Shown here one piece after another: positions 1 to 9,154 of a stretch of 64,000 nucleotides of DNA. The notes beneath the pieces were generated by a model. The model made no database searches, was not told the DNA's origin, and worked only from the letters and a program-made list of their open reading frames with translations. The position numbers and the translations under genes are program-made. This DNA comes from Clostridia bacterium (GTDB lineage Bacteria > Bacillota > Clostridia > Oscillospirales > Acutalibacteraceae), in assembly GCA_017435385.1 (NCBI GenBank), contig JAFSFB010000014.1:1-64000 (forward strand), read 5' to 3'. How positions within the stretch are numbered: position 1 is the stretch's first letter; each line of letters opens with the position of its first letter.

Positions 1-6
1 AACAAA

Positions 7-132
7 CAGCCGCTCGTGAGCGGCTGCCAGCGATTGTAATGCGCTGCTAAACCTTCAACGCCCCTTCCAGGGGCTAAGCCTGTATCAACCCCTTTTAGGG
101 GTTAGTCAAACCACCGGTTCAACCGGTGGTTT
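7..132. repeat. cluster of four palindromic hairpins
   Basis: Four stem-loops follow one another: 7-26 (9-bp stem), 61-73 (CCCCT/AGGGG), 87-103 (AACCCCT/AGGGGTT) and 108-132 (12-bp perfect stem around one base). They lie just beyond the stop codon of the flavodiiron gene. No good T-run follows on the minus strand, so a simple terminator explains them poorly. The layout resembles REP- or transposon-end-like palindromic repeats; the window edge cuts off any wider context. Confidence 0.5.
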
Positions 133-153
133 GTGATTTTTGCCGTATATTAA

Positions 154-1308
154 TTATTTGCAAAGCTCGTCTGCAAGAGCCTCGATCTGAGAAAGAATTT
201 CTTCGCTGACTGCGGACATTATCTTAACGCCGTTTTCGGCAAAAGTCAGATTCTTGCTGTTTGCAAGCATCTCTTTCATGACCTTTGCGGCAAGAGGTGC
301 CCAGCTTCCGTTTTCAACGAAAGCAACCGTTTTATTCTGGAAGTTTCTTTCGGTGAGATGGTTGATGAATTCACGCATGAAGGGGAAAATCTCGCCGTTA
401 TAGGTCGTTGTTGCGAGAACGATCTTTCCGTATCTGAATGCATCCTCAACAGCCTCAGCCATGTCGTCTCTTGCAAGGTCGGTGACTGCAACCTTGGGGC
501 AGCCCTTTTCTCTGAGCTTTTTGGCAAGGATCTCAACCGCCTTTTTCGTGTTGCCGTAAACGGAGGTGTAAGCGATAACGATGCCCTCGCTCTCCGTGCC
601 GTATGATGACCATGTATCATAAAGACCGATATAATATCCGAGGTTTTCGGTCAGAATCGGGCCGTGAAGCGGGCAGATGATCTGAATGTCGAGAGCGGAA
701 GCCTTTTTGAGAAGAAGCTGAACCTGAGCGCCGTATTTGCCGACGATTCCGAAATAATATCTTCTTGCCTCGCATGCCCAGTCCTCGTCGGCATCGAGTG
801 CGCCGAATTTTCCGAAGCCGTCTGCCGAGAAAAGAACCTTGTCCGTGCTGTCATATGAAACGATGACCTCGGGCCAATGAACCATCGGAGCGGTGACAAA
901 GGTCAGCTCGTGTTTTCCGAGAGAAAGAGTATCTCCGCCGCCGACAACGATTCGTCTGTCCTCAAAATCGGTTCCGAAGAAATTCTTCATCATCGAAAAA
1001 GCCTTTGCGGAAGAAACGATTGTTGCCTCGGGATATTCATTCGCAAAGTTCAGAATGTTTGCGGAATGGTCGGGCTCCATATGATGGATAACGAGATAAT
1101 CGGGCTTTTTTTCGCCGAGAGCATTTTTGATGTTGGAAAACCATTCATCCGTGAAAGCGGCATCGACGGTATCCATGATTGCGATCTTCTCGTCGATTAT
1201 CGCATATGAGTTATATGACATTCCGTTGGGAACGACATACTGACCCTCGAAAAGGTCGATTTTTCGGTCGTTGACGCCGATGTAAACTATATCCTTCGTG
1301 ATATTCAT
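154..1308 (-). CDS. fprA: flavodiiron protein (FprA family)
   Basis: A-type flavoprotein that reduces oxygen to water, or nitric oxide to nitrous oxide, in the cytosol of anaerobes. The 384-residue protein has an N-terminal metallo-beta-lactamase diiron domain with H76-x-E78-x-D80-H81 and further likely ligands H144, D163 and H215, then a C-terminal flavodoxin domain from about residue 243 whose FMN phosphate loop reads YTSVYGNTKK. The length is normal for the family. The ATG at 1308 is chosen because AGGTGG lies at the right distance upstream; a GTG three codons earlier overlaps that site. No rubredoxin domain is fused, so electrons probably come from a separate rubredoxin. It is a single gene with its own promoter. 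Family is certain; O2 versus NO preference cannot be read from sequence. Confidence 0.93.
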   Translation of the reverse strand: MNITKDIVYIGVNDRKIDLFEGQYVVPNGMSYNSYAIIDEKIAIMDTVDAAFTDEWFSNIKNALGEKKPDYLVIHHMEPDHSANILNFANEYPEATIVSSAKAFSMMKNFFGTDFEDRRIVVGGGDTLSLGKHELTFVTAPMVHWPEVIVSYDSTDKVLFSADGFGKFGALDADEDWACEARRYYFGIVGKYGAQVQLLLKKASALDIQIICPLHGPILTENLGYYIGLYDTWSSYGTESEGIVIAYTSVYGNTKKAVEILAKKLREKGCPKVAVTDLARDDMAEAVEDAFRYGKIVLATTTYNGEIFPFMREFINHLTERNFQNKTVAFVENGSWAPLAAKVMKEMLANSKNLTFAENGVKIMSAVSEEILSQIEALADELCK

Positions 1309-1338
1309 AAAAACCACCTCATCATAAATCTGCTGTTA

Positions 1339-1367
1339 AGTATATCACATAAAAAAAGAAATATCAA
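1339..1367 (-). promoter_or_regulatory. sigma-A promoter of fprA
   Basis: Minus-strand TTGATA (1362-1367), 17-bp spacer, TATACT (1339-1344), upstream of the fprA ribosome site. Confidence 0.6.
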
Positions 1368-1393
1368 TATGAAAAGTATTGGCTGAGCGTTGA

Positions 1394-1422
1394 TTGACAT
1401 ATGATAAGGTTTTTAATATAAT
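1394..1422 (+). promoter_or_regulatory. consensus sigma-A promoter
   Basis: Perfect TTGACA (1394-1399), 17-bp spacer, perfect TATAAT (1417-1422), ahead of the heparinase-like gene. Confidence 0.8.
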
Positions 1423-1454
1423 AAAAGAAATAAGCCGAAAGCGGAGGTGCTCCG

Positions 1455-3452
1455 ATGATAATTCTGAAAAGTGCGGCGGCGATCCTGACTGCCGTTATAA
1501 TGCTTTTTTCTGCCTCTGGAATAACCGAAGTCATTCCGTATCTTGCCGTAATTCCCGACATGATGAAGGTCGGCGCTGACTATATTTCTCTGAACAGGAA
1601 CGAAAATGCCGTCAGCAGAAAAGAGCTGAAAAAAGAGGTCGAAAAAAACAAAGGCAAAGAGCATCCGTTCGTGCTTGTAAAAAAAGAAAATTTTGACATT
1701 GTCAGGCAGGAAAGACAGCTCGGAAGCTTTTCGGAATATACGGGCAGGCTCAACGAATATGTTGTCGATAACGCCGATGCTCTTCTTGATATGACCGTCT
1801 ATCCGCTCATGGAATATGAGCTTGACGAGGAGGACAGCATTCTTTCGATTTCCAGAGAGGTTATCAACCGAACCGTTATTCTCGGATGTGCGTGGCAGAT
1901 AACGGGCGAGAGAAAATATGCCGAAAGAGCATGGCTTGAGCTTGAAAATGTCTGCGGATACGATGACTGGTGCACGGGGCATTTCCTTGCGACTGCCGAA
2001 ATGGCTTTTGCGGTTTCGGTCGGCTATGACTGGCTTTTTGACTATCTGACTCAGGAGCAAAAAGACCTTCTTGCCGAAAAAACTCTCGAATATGCCGTGA
2101 AGCCTGCTCTTTCCAAAAACTATCTCAAAAATTGGTTCACATGGTCAAAGAATAACTGGAACAGCATTTGCTACGGCGGAATCGGAATTGCCTGCATGGC
2201 GTTTGCCGATTATTTTCCCGAGGAGTCGGCGGAGTTTCTCTCAATGTGTTATGCCAACATGCCGATTGCTTTTGAAAATTTCACCCCCGGCGGTGTCTAT
2301 GCCGAGGGTCCGGGCTACAGCAACTCGGGCATGAACGCCATCGTTTATTTCATTGCGACCTCTAAGAATTATTTCGGCACGGATTTCGGAATGTCGGAGA
2401 TCGACGGCTTCAGACAGCTCGGGAAATTCCCTGCTTATATAACAACGCCGACGGGAGTTTTCAATTTCGGTGACAACAAGAACCGCATGTGCTTTACTCC
2501 CGTTCTTCATTGGTATGCTTCGCAATATGATTCTCCGCTTCTTGCCGTTTATCAGATGTGGGATATGCCGACGGATTTTGTTCCCGACGCATCCGATGCC
2601 GTTGAAAGAAACGGCTCAGGTAAGGAGGATGCGCTGTCGCTCTTGTGGTATGACAGAAGCTATACTGCCGAAAGCTCGGATTTCAGCTCAGAACCGCTGA
2701 CGGTTTATATGCCCTCGGATGTCGGTCAGGAGCTTGTGCTGATGAGAAGCGCATATCTTGATTCTCAGGCAACCTTTGCAGGAATCAAGGGAGGATATAA
2801 CTATACCAATCACGGCGACCTTGATATCGGCACCTTCGTTTTTGATTCCATGGGAGAGCGGTGGGCGGAGGAACTCGGACCCGGAGCGTACGATGCGCCG
2901 GGATATTTCGTGAACCTTCCTGCAGGCGGCAGATGGAAGAATTATTGCAAGCGTGCCGAAGGGCAGAACACTCTCGTTATCAACCCCGATATGACTCTTG
3001 ACGATCAGTATGCCCTCGCCGAGTGCGGATTCAGCTTCGCTGATTTCAGGGAAACGGATGACGGAGTTTTTTGCTCCCTTGATATGACCGATGCCTACAG
3101 AATGAATGCGGCAACAAGGGTGACGAGAGAATTCGGTCTTTTCAACAACCGTACATCTCTGAGAATAACCGATAACATCAGATGCATTGTTCCGAGCGAA
3201 ATATATTGGTTCATGCATACAAAAGCGGATATCGGTATTTCCGATGACGGCAAATCCGCAATTCTCACGCTCAACGGAAAGCAGATGAAAGCAACTCTTC
3301 ACGGCGACGGAGCTTTCAGCGTTATGCCTACCGAAGCCATCGGCGGCAGATACGAATATGATGCGGATTATTCCGATATAAGCAAGCTGACGGTGCATCT
3401 TGAAGGAGTAACCAAAGCGGAAATATGCGTAACTCTTGAGCCTGTAGTTTAA
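1455..3452 (+). CDS. heparinase II/III-like polysaccharide lyase
   Basis: Predicted polysaccharide or uronate lyase, 665 residues. The N-terminus (about residues 5-30) is hydrophobic and could be a signal peptide or membrane anchor. An alpha/alpha-toroid domain follows, with KNNWNS and EGPGYSNSGM segments typical of the heparinase-II/III family. The C-terminal beta-sandwich starts around the NHGDLDIGTFVFDS motif, which carries the conserved N-H-x-D/GTF signature of that fold. GGAGG at 1442-1446 supports the start. It is monocistronic, between a consensus promoter and a strong terminator. The substrate (glycosaminoglycan, alginate, pectin or other) cannot be inferred. Nearby glycoside genes suggest use of host or plant glycans. 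Confidence 0.8.
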   Translation: MIILKSAAAILTAVIMLFSASGITEVIPYLAVIPDMMKVGADYISLNRNENAVSRKELKKEVEKNKGKEHPFVLVKKENFDIVRQERQLGSFSEYTGRLNEYVVDNADALLDMTVYPLMEYELDEEDSILSISREVINRTVILGCAWQITGERKYAERAWLELENVCGYDDWCTGHFLATAEMAFAVSVGYDWLFDYLTQEQKDLLAEKTLEYAVKPALSKNYLKNWFTWSKNNWNSICYGGIGIACMAFADYFPEESAEFLSMCYANMPIAFENFTPGGVYAEGPGYSNSGMNAIVYFIATSKNYFGTDFGMSEIDGFRQLGKFPAYITTPTGVFNFGDNKNRMCFTPVLHWYASQYDSPLLAVYQMWDMPTDFVPDASDAVERNGSGKEDALSLLWYDRSYTAESSDFSSEPLTVYMPSDVGQELVLMRSAYLDSQATFAGIKGGYNYTNHGDLDIGTFVFDSMGERWAEELGPGAYDAPGYFVNLPAGGRWKNYCKRAEGQNTLVINPDMTLDDQYALAECGFSFADFRETDDGVFCSLDMTDAYRMNAATRVTREFGLFNNRTSLRITDNIRCIVPSEIYWFMHTKADIGISDDGKSAILTLNGKQMKATLHGDGAFSVMPTEAIGGRYEYDADYSDISKLTVHLEGVTKAEICVTLEPVV

Positions 3453-3458
3453 AAAGAA

Positions 3459-3498
3459 AAGACACAACTCTTCAATACGGAGCTGTGTCTTTTTTTGA
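3459..3498. terminator. bidirectional terminator
   Basis: A 12-bp stem with one mismatch (3459-3470 with 3480-3491) is flanked by A-rich sequence on the left and a T-run on the right. It lies between convergent genes and can serve both. Confidence 0.8.
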
Positions 3499-3499
3499 T

Positions 3500-4534
3500 T
3501 TATTCAGAAAGAAAATCAAACGATTTTCTGCCGCTGACGCTGTGCCTGCCGTTGAAAACATCGATGATGAGATTATCTTCCGTACCTGCGAGAGAATAGA
3601 CCCGTCTGATTTTTTCGTGAGCCTCACGGCTTGCGTGAATCGGAAATAATTTATCCCTTGTTCCGCTTTCGATCAGAAGCTTTCTCGGGGCTATGCCTGA
3701 AGCAAAATCGCTGATTTCGCCGATGCTGAGAATATTCGGAATGTAATTGTCGGGGCAGTGCCAGAGCGAAAGGATGCTGTCTTTGAAAGAATTTACATAT
3801 CCGCTGACAACCGTTTTTGAAAATCTTTCGTCGATGACGGAGGCATAAAGTGCCGTCAGACCGCCGCCCGAAATCCCCATGATGCCGAGATTTTCGGGGC
3901 TGATTTTTTTCTCGCTTATCAGAATATCGGCGCAGGCGATTGCCTGAGCGATTCTGACGGATGCCGTTGTCAGACCGTAAGGGAGAAGATGATGAGAAAG
4001 CTCGTCGCAGGAGCTGATATAAAACGGCTTTGTCAGATCTTTTTTCAGCCTTGCCTCACCGAAGCCGAAAAGCTCGGGTGCGGCAACGACGCAGCCTCTT
4101 TTTGCAAGCTCAGCCGCAAAGCATTTCTGATAGTTGTCAAAATATCTTATATGCTTTTTCTTTCCGCTTTTCGAGATGTTCAGTATCTGGCGCACGCCGT
4201 AGCCGTGACCGCACAGAGCGACAACTCCCGAAGCGGATTTTTTCATTTCTTTCGGGGTGAGAATGAAAACCGCTGTTTTCAGATTTTCGCAAAGCTCAAA
4301 GCTGTATTTCTGAAGAGTATATTCGGGATATTCAAGAGCTTTTCCGACCTTTTCAAGGCGGTAATTTCCGCAGAAAAGCTTTTGAATTCCGAACAGCTCT
4401 TTCGTCTTTTCTCTGATATTTTTCCCGACGGCAAGAACCTCCTGCGCCGTTTTTGCATCGGCATAGGGCTCGGCACGCATTTTTTCATAAATGCCTGCCA
4501 TAAATGTGTCGGGAGAATAAGGGCTGTTTTTCAT
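3500..4534 (-). CDS. alpha/beta-hydrolase, probable esterase
   Basis: Cytosolic serine hydrolase of 344 residues without a signal peptide. The nucleophile elbow GISGGG, a later acidic segment (ESGTRDKLFP) and a C-terminal histidine in GRHSVSG form a plausible Ser-Asp-His triad. The fold resembles the acetyl-xylan-esterase/dienelactone-hydrolase group. It starts 12 bases after the GH3 gene stop with AGGTGG upstream, so it is the last gene of the five-gene operon. In that context it probably removes an acyl group from the compound handled by the operon. The substrate is unknown. Confidence 0.75.
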   Translation of the reverse strand: MKNSPYSPDTFMAGIYEKMRAEPYADAKTAQEVLAVGKNIREKTKELFGIQKLFCGNYRLEKVGKALEYPEYTLQKYSFELCENLKTAVFILTPKEMKKSASGVVALCGHGYGVRQILNISKSGKKKHIRYFDNYQKCFAAELAKRGCVVAAPELFGFGEARLKKDLTKPFYISSCDELSHHLLPYGLTTASVRIAQAIACADILISEKKISPENLGIMGISGGGLTALYASVIDERFSKTVVSGYVNSFKDSILSLWHCPDNYIPNILSIGEISDFASGIAPRKLLIESGTRDKLFPIHASREAHEKIRRVYSLAGTEDNLIIDVFNGRHSVSGRKSFDFLSE

Positions 4535-4546
4535 CGTGCCACCTCG

Positions 4547-6616
4547 TCAGAAATCGATTTTGGCAACGGGAAAAGCATTCCGACTGCTTGTTCCGAGATA
4601 AACGGTGTAGCTCTTGTCGAGCTCCCATTCGCCGAGGTCGGGGTTGTAGAACTTGATATCTTCCGTATCAACGCATATCTCGGCTTTTACGCTCTGATCT
4701 GCACAAACGCTCACTCGCTTAAAGCCCTTGAGAAGCTTTATCGGTCTGTCGCTTTCTGCGCCGTTGCTTCCGATATAGACCTGAAGAACCTCGTCGCCGT
4801 CAGCCTTGCCGATGTTTGCAACCTCGGCTCTGACGGCGATTTTTCCGTCATTCTTTTCTGCCTCGGGATTTCTGATTTCAAAGTCGGTATAAGAAAGACC
4901 GAAGCCGAACGGATAGTCGGTCTCAATGCCGTTCTTTTCAAAGAGCGTGTAGCCGTGATAATATCCGTATTCGATCTCCTTGTTTTTTGCACCGACATGA
5001 AGGAAATCGGGATAGTCGCTGTCCTTCTTTGCAACCGTGAAGGGAAGCTTGCCGCCGAAATTCTTGTCGCCGCTGAGATTGTCGGCGAGAGCGTTTCCGC
5101 CCTCGATTCCGCTGTAGAACGACATCAGAATTGCATCGGCGCAGTCCGCCCAGTCATTGATGACATATGCGCTTCCGCCCATGATGTTGACAACGAGCTT
5201 TTTGCCGCAGGCGGAGAGAGCTCTGATGAGTTTTACATCCTCTTCGGGAAGGTGAAGGTCAGCTCTGTCGCCGCCCGAGCCCTTGGGCTTCTTCTTGATG
5301 TTGCCCATGTTGACGAGAAATTCGCCCTCCTGAAGCCAGTCGCTTCCGACACAGACAACGATATAGTCGCTTTTTGCGGCGGCAGACTTTGCTTTTTCGG
5401 TGTCGCAGCCGTTATATACGGTAACATTTTCTTCGCCGAAACGGGCTTTGATGCCCTGATACGGGGTGACGGTGTAGGGACTGAAAACATTGCTGCTGCC
5501 GTGGTCCCCCGTATTGATCTTATCGGCATATCTTCCGATAACGGCAATCTTTGCGCCGCCCGAAATGGGGAGAACACCGTTCTTGTTTTTGAGAAGCACC
5601 ATACCCTTTGCCGCCGCTTCACGGGCAAGGTCGGTATGCTCCTTTGAAAGAATAACGGATTCGGGATGCTTTTTATATTTCGGGAAGGTTCTGAGCATGG
5701 CACGAAGAATCCTGCCGACGCTCAGGTCGACATCTTCCTCTGAGATGTCGCCTTTTCTTAGGCGGTTTCCGATGAATGCATATTTAAAAGTATAGGGCAT
5801 TTCGATGTCAAGTCCTGCTTTGAGGCTTCTTGCGGCATCGTAAATGCCGAAGAAAAAGTCGGAAATCGTGAAGCCGTCAAAGCCCCATTTTGTGCGGAGA
5901 ATATCCGTCAGCAGAGGCTTGTTCTCACAGCAATATGTTCCGTTGACCTTGTTATATGCGCCCATTATCGACATGGCACCCGCATCGATGCATTTTTTGA
6001 AATGGGGGAGATAGACCTCGTGGAGAGTTCTTTCGTCAGCCTTTGCATCAACGCTGAAGCGAAGGTCCTCAATGCTGTTGAGTGCGTAATGCTTCGGGCA
6101 GGCGATTATGCCGTTATCCTGCATGGCTTTTGTGAGAGCAACGCCCATTTTACCGAGCAGGAACGGATCCTCGCCGTAGGTTTCCTGCGCTCTGCCCCAC
6201 ATGGGGTTGCGAAGAAGATTGATGCAGATTCCCGCAAAGAGATTCGCTCCGCCTGCGCTTGCTTCTCTTGCAAAAACCTCGCCGATTCTGTATTCGAGCT
6301 CGTCGTCAAACGCCGCTCCTCTGAGCATCGAAACGGGGAAGCATGTGCTTTTGCCCAGAACAATGCCTCTCGGACCGTCGGCAAAAAGTATCTCGGGAAT
6401 TTTCAGCCTTTTGCATCCGCCTGCGGGATACGGTTCGGCATTATAAAATCTTCCGTTTTTGAGAAAGTTTTTTGCGGTGACCTTCATCGCATGCCCCTTG
6501 AGCATTCTGAGCTTTTCATCAAGGGTCATTTCGCTGACGAGCTCGTCGGCAAGGAGCCTGAGGTTTTCCTCAGAGGGGTTTTTCTTATATAAATCGATCG
6601 CTCTGACAAAATCCAT
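4547..6616 (-). CDS. glycoside hydrolase family 3 beta-glycosidase
   Basis: Intracellular GH3 enzyme of 689 residues, most likely a beta-glucosidase or beta-xylosidase. The N-terminal TIM barrel has ADGPRG, KHYALNS and the SDFFFG segment whose Asp (about D253) is the expected nucleophile. An alpha/beta sandwich and a C-terminal fibronectin-III-like domain (GFGLSYTDFE onward) follow. No signal peptide is present. The ATG at 6616 is chosen because GAAAGGAAG precedes it and it begins one base after the stop of the upstream flavoprotein gene; an earlier in-frame methionine lies inside that gene. It sits between a reductase and an esterase, so it probably deglycosylates a small conjugate taken up by the cell. 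Confidence 0.9.
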   Translation of the reverse strand: MDFVRAIDLYKKNPSEENLRLLADELVSEMTLDEKLRMLKGHAMKVTAKNFLKNGRFYNAEPYPAGGCKRLKIPEILFADGPRGIVLGKSTCFPVSMLRGAAFDDELEYRIGEVFAREASAGGANLFAGICINLLRNPMWGRAQETYGEDPFLLGKMGVALTKAMQDNGIIACPKHYALNSIEDLRFSVDAKADERTLHEVYLPHFKKCIDAGAMSIMGAYNKVNGTYCCENKPLLTDILRTKWGFDGFTISDFFFGIYDAARSLKAGLDIEMPYTFKYAFIGNRLRKGDISEEDVDLSVGRILRAMLRTFPKYKKHPESVILSKEHTDLAREAAAKGMVLLKNKNGVLPISGGAKIAVIGRYADKINTGDHGSSNVFSPYTVTPYQGIKARFGEENVTVYNGCDTEKAKSAAAKSDYIVVCVGSDWLQEGEFLVNMGNIKKKPKGSGGDRADLHLPEEDVKLIRALSACGKKLVVNIMGGSAYVINDWADCADAILMSFYSGIEGGNALADNLSGDKNFGGKLPFTVAKKDSDYPDFLHVGAKNKEIEYGYYHGYTLFEKNGIETDYPFGFGLSYTDFEIRNPEAEKNDGKIAVRAEVANIGKADGDEVLQVYIGSNGAESDRPIKLLKGFKRVSVCADQSVKAEICVDTEDIKFYNPDLGEWELDKSYTVYLGTSSRNAFPVAKIDF

Positions 6617-6617
6617 A

Positions 6618-8408
6618 TTATATCTTCCTTTCGTTGAGATATGATTCAAACGGTCTGCTTTCGCAGGGTACGGGAGGGGTTTTCACATAACTGACAGAGC
6701 CGTTTTCCGTTACAGTCAGAAAACTTCTGTATTCCTTGTTTTCAGGGACGGTTATGCCGTTTCGCACGAATACCGCTCCGCCTCTGCTGCCCGTTTCGGG
6801 CATTTCCGTGACAATGGTATTCAGAAGAGCGTGAGCACTCACGAGCATATCGCGGTCGTAATAATATTCGCTGAGAGAAAGGTGCTTTTTCGGATAAGCT
6901 TCGATCAGCGACAAAATTTTTTCAAGAAGAGCGGTGCATTTTTCATAATCACGGATGAAAGAAGCGCAGCCGCTCATTTCCGTTCTGATAAATGAATAGT
7001 CAACCGTTTCATCGACGGTGAATTCCGAGAAAAGCCTTTCCGCCTCTGCAAGAGCGGCTTCAAGGGCTTTGCTGCCTGAATATTTTCTTTCGGAGCGGCT
7101 GATATGCTTGGCACAGACAAGTCCTCCGACCTGAGTGTCATTGAGTGCCGAGCCGCCGGGACGGGTGAGTCCGAATGAGCCTGCCGCCTCTCCGATAACA
7201 TAAAGTCCGTCGATGCCGCTCATATAGTTTTCATCGGTATAAACTCCGCCGTTGTTGTGCTGAGCGCAGACGGCGATTCTGAGCTTTTCGCCGTAAAGAT
7301 CAATTCCGTTGTCGGCATAAAGCCTGATTGCTTTGGGGTTCAGCTTTTTCAGCCTTTCAACGGGCGTTTCTTCCGTTATGTTCATAGCCGAAAGATATTC
7401 TCTCGCTTCGTCGGAAAGAGAATCAATGCTGAAACTCTCGGGATTCTTCGTGAAATCAAGAAAAACCTTTTTGCCGAGAAGAATCTGTTCGTGAACGGCA
7501 ACATCAACCGCTGACGAGCCGCCGAGTCGGTCGAAGCTGAACGGCCATTGATAGCCCTTCAGAAATACCGTGCTGCAAAGCTCGGCGTCATTATCAAAAT
7601 ATCTGCGGAGAAATTCATCCTCGTTTCCGTTTTCGTCAACGCTGACAAATCTCGGGATAACCTGCATAAAGCTTCCCGAAACATTCCATCTGAAATCGGT
7701 TGAAGAAAGTCCGTACTGCCATTGTGAAAAGTTGCAGAGTCTGACACCCGACTCAATGAGAACGCCCGTCATGCCGTGCTGCGACTCGGGATAGACCGAG
7801 CTTTCGTAAATGCAGGCGGGAGCACCCGTTGCAACGATTATATTTTTGGCGGCGATTGCCTCGGGTTTACCGCTTTTTTTGTTGAGAACAATAACTCCCT
7901 CAACGGAGTTTTCGCTTTTTGCAATACCGATGACCTGCATGCCGTCGAGCACGGGAGTGCGGTTTCGCTTTATGACAGCATCTTCAAGCTTTTCTGTCAT
8001 GAGTTTCGAGGTCAGAGGACCGACGGAGGTTGCCCTCGAGGTGCTGTCATGGTCGGTCTTATAACCGGGATATCCGCCGAAACGGTCCTGCGGAAAGTTC
8101 ACCCCGTAATCGCAAAGACGGAGAAAGCATTTTGCGCTGTTGACTGCCTGCTTATATGCCTTGATACCGTCGCATGAGCCCGAGCCGCAGATGTCGTTTG
8201 CCATTGCGAATGCGCTGTCTGACGAAACGCCGTCCATGGATATTTTATAGTAAGTCTGTTTGTCGCTGCCCGTGTTTCTCGATGTGCCCGAGAGTCGGTT
8301 TTCGGTTATAACGGCGATGTCCGTTATTCCTTCTTTATGAAGCCAGTCGGCGGCGCTGTAGCCTGCCGCACCGCTTCCGATTATTATTGCATCGTAAATT
8401 TTTCTCAT
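6618..8408 (-). CDS. fumarate reductase/aspartate oxidase-like flavoprotein
   Basis: FAD-dependent oxidoreductase of 596 residues. The N-terminal FAD motif is IIGSGAAGYSA, and the C-terminal FAD-closing segment reads GEAAGSFGLTRPGGSALN, as in the SdhA/FrdA/NadB superfamily. The start ATG overlaps the stop of the upstream dehydrogenase as ATGA, so translation is probably coupled. No iron-sulfur or membrane partner subunit is nearby and no covalent-flavin segment is evident, so it is unlikely to be a respiratory complex. In this operon a role in reducing or oxidising a carbon-carbon double bond of an aglycone is plausible. The exact reaction is unknown. Confidence 0.8.
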   Translation of the reverse strand: MRKIYDAIIIGSGAAGYSAADWLHKEGITDIAVITENRLSGTSRNTGSDKQTYYKISMDGVSSDSAFAMANDICGSGSCDGIKAYKQAVNSAKCFLRLCDYGVNFPQDRFGGYPGYKTDHDSTSRATSVGPLTSKLMTEKLEDAVIKRNRTPVLDGMQVIGIAKSENSVEGVIVLNKKSGKPEAIAAKNIIVATGAPACIYESSVYPESQHGMTGVLIESGVRLCNFSQWQYGLSSTDFRWNVSGSFMQVIPRFVSVDENGNEDEFLRRYFDNDAELCSTVFLKGYQWPFSFDRLGGSSAVDVAVHEQILLGKKVFLDFTKNPESFSIDSLSDEAREYLSAMNITEETPVERLKKLNPKAIRLYADNGIDLYGEKLRIAVCAQHNNGGVYTDENYMSGIDGLYVIGEAAGSFGLTRPGGSALNDTQVGGLVCAKHISRSERKYSGSKALEAALAEAERLFSEFTVDETVDYSFIRTEMSGCASFIRDYEKCTALLEKILSLIEAYPKKHLSLSEYYYDRDMLVSAHALLNTIVTEMPETGSRGGAVFVRNGITVPENKEYRSFLTVTENGSVSYVKTPPVPCESRPFESYLNERKI

Positions 8409-9142
8409 AAGCATCTGATGTTGAAACCGCCGTCGCAGTCGATAACCGTGCCCGTGCAGAAATCGAAGCTGCCGTCTGCGATTGCGGCAACGCATTTTGC
8501 GATGTCCTCGGGCTGTCCCATTCTCTTTATCGGAGTGATACCCTGCTCAATCAGAGCCTCATATTTCTCCTTGACCTTTGCGGTCATGTCCGTTTCGATG
8601 ATACCGGGACGGATTTCTATAACGCTGATGCCGAATTCGGCAAGCCTTGCGGCGAAAAGCTTAGTAATCATCGAAATTCCTGCTTTGGAAATGCAGTATT
8701 CTCCTCGGTTGACCGATGCGGTATATGCCGACATCGACGAGATGTTGACTATCCTTGCCGATTTGTTTTTTGTAAGCAGGGGAACGAATTTCTGGGTGAC
8801 AAAAAATGTTCCTTTAAGGTTGATATCGGCAACAAAATCGAAATCCTCGGGAGTTATTTCGAGAATATCTTTTCTTTCTTTGGGGGCAACGCCTGCATTG
8901 TTGACGAGAAGGTCAACGCTTCCGAATTTCTCTTCCGCAAAGGAAACAAGAGCGCTGATATCATCTTTCTCCGAAATGTCAGCCGCAAAAAAGAACGCTT
9001 TGTCGGGATATGCCGTGCAGAGCTTTTCGGCAAGGGTAGTTATGCTTCTCGCCGAAAGAATGACCGAAAAGCCTTTTTTTATAAGGGTTTCTGCGATTGA
9101 TAAGCCGATTCCTCGGCTTGCACCCGTTACAACAGCAACCAT
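8405..9142 (-). CDS. short-chain dehydrogenase/reductase (FabG-like)
   Basis: Classical SDR of 245 residues that interconverts a carbonyl and an alcohol with NAD(P)H. The cofactor motif is TGASRGIG (residues 6-13), then NNAG. The catalytic Ser-Tyr-Lys set includes NISSMS, Y149 and K153. AAGGAG precedes the ATG. Although it resembles 3-oxoacyl-ACP reductases, no fatty-acid genes lie nearby. Its place between an OYE-like reductase and an FAD oxidoreductase suggests a ketone or hydroxyl on a catabolic substrate. Confidence 0.87.
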   Translation of the reverse strand: MVAVVTGASRGIGLSIAETLIKKGFSVILSARSITTLAEKLCTAYPDKAFFFAADISEKDDISALVSFAEEKFGSVDLLVNNAGVAPKERKDILEITPEDFDFVADINLKGTFFVTQKFVPLLTKNKSARIVNISSMSAYTASVNRGEYCISKAGISMITKLFAARLAEFGISVIEIRPGIIETDMTAKVKEKYEALIEQGITPIKRMGQPEDIAKCVAAIADGSFDFCTGTVIDCDGGFNIRCL

Positions 9143-9154
9143 ATAAATTCTCCT

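Noticed and set aside
3989..5647. 552-codon plus-strand open frame
   Set aside because: Lies antisense to the esterase and GH3 genes, which have clear motifs and ribosome sites. The translation has no recognisable domain and no ribosome site; it is a codon-bias shadow.
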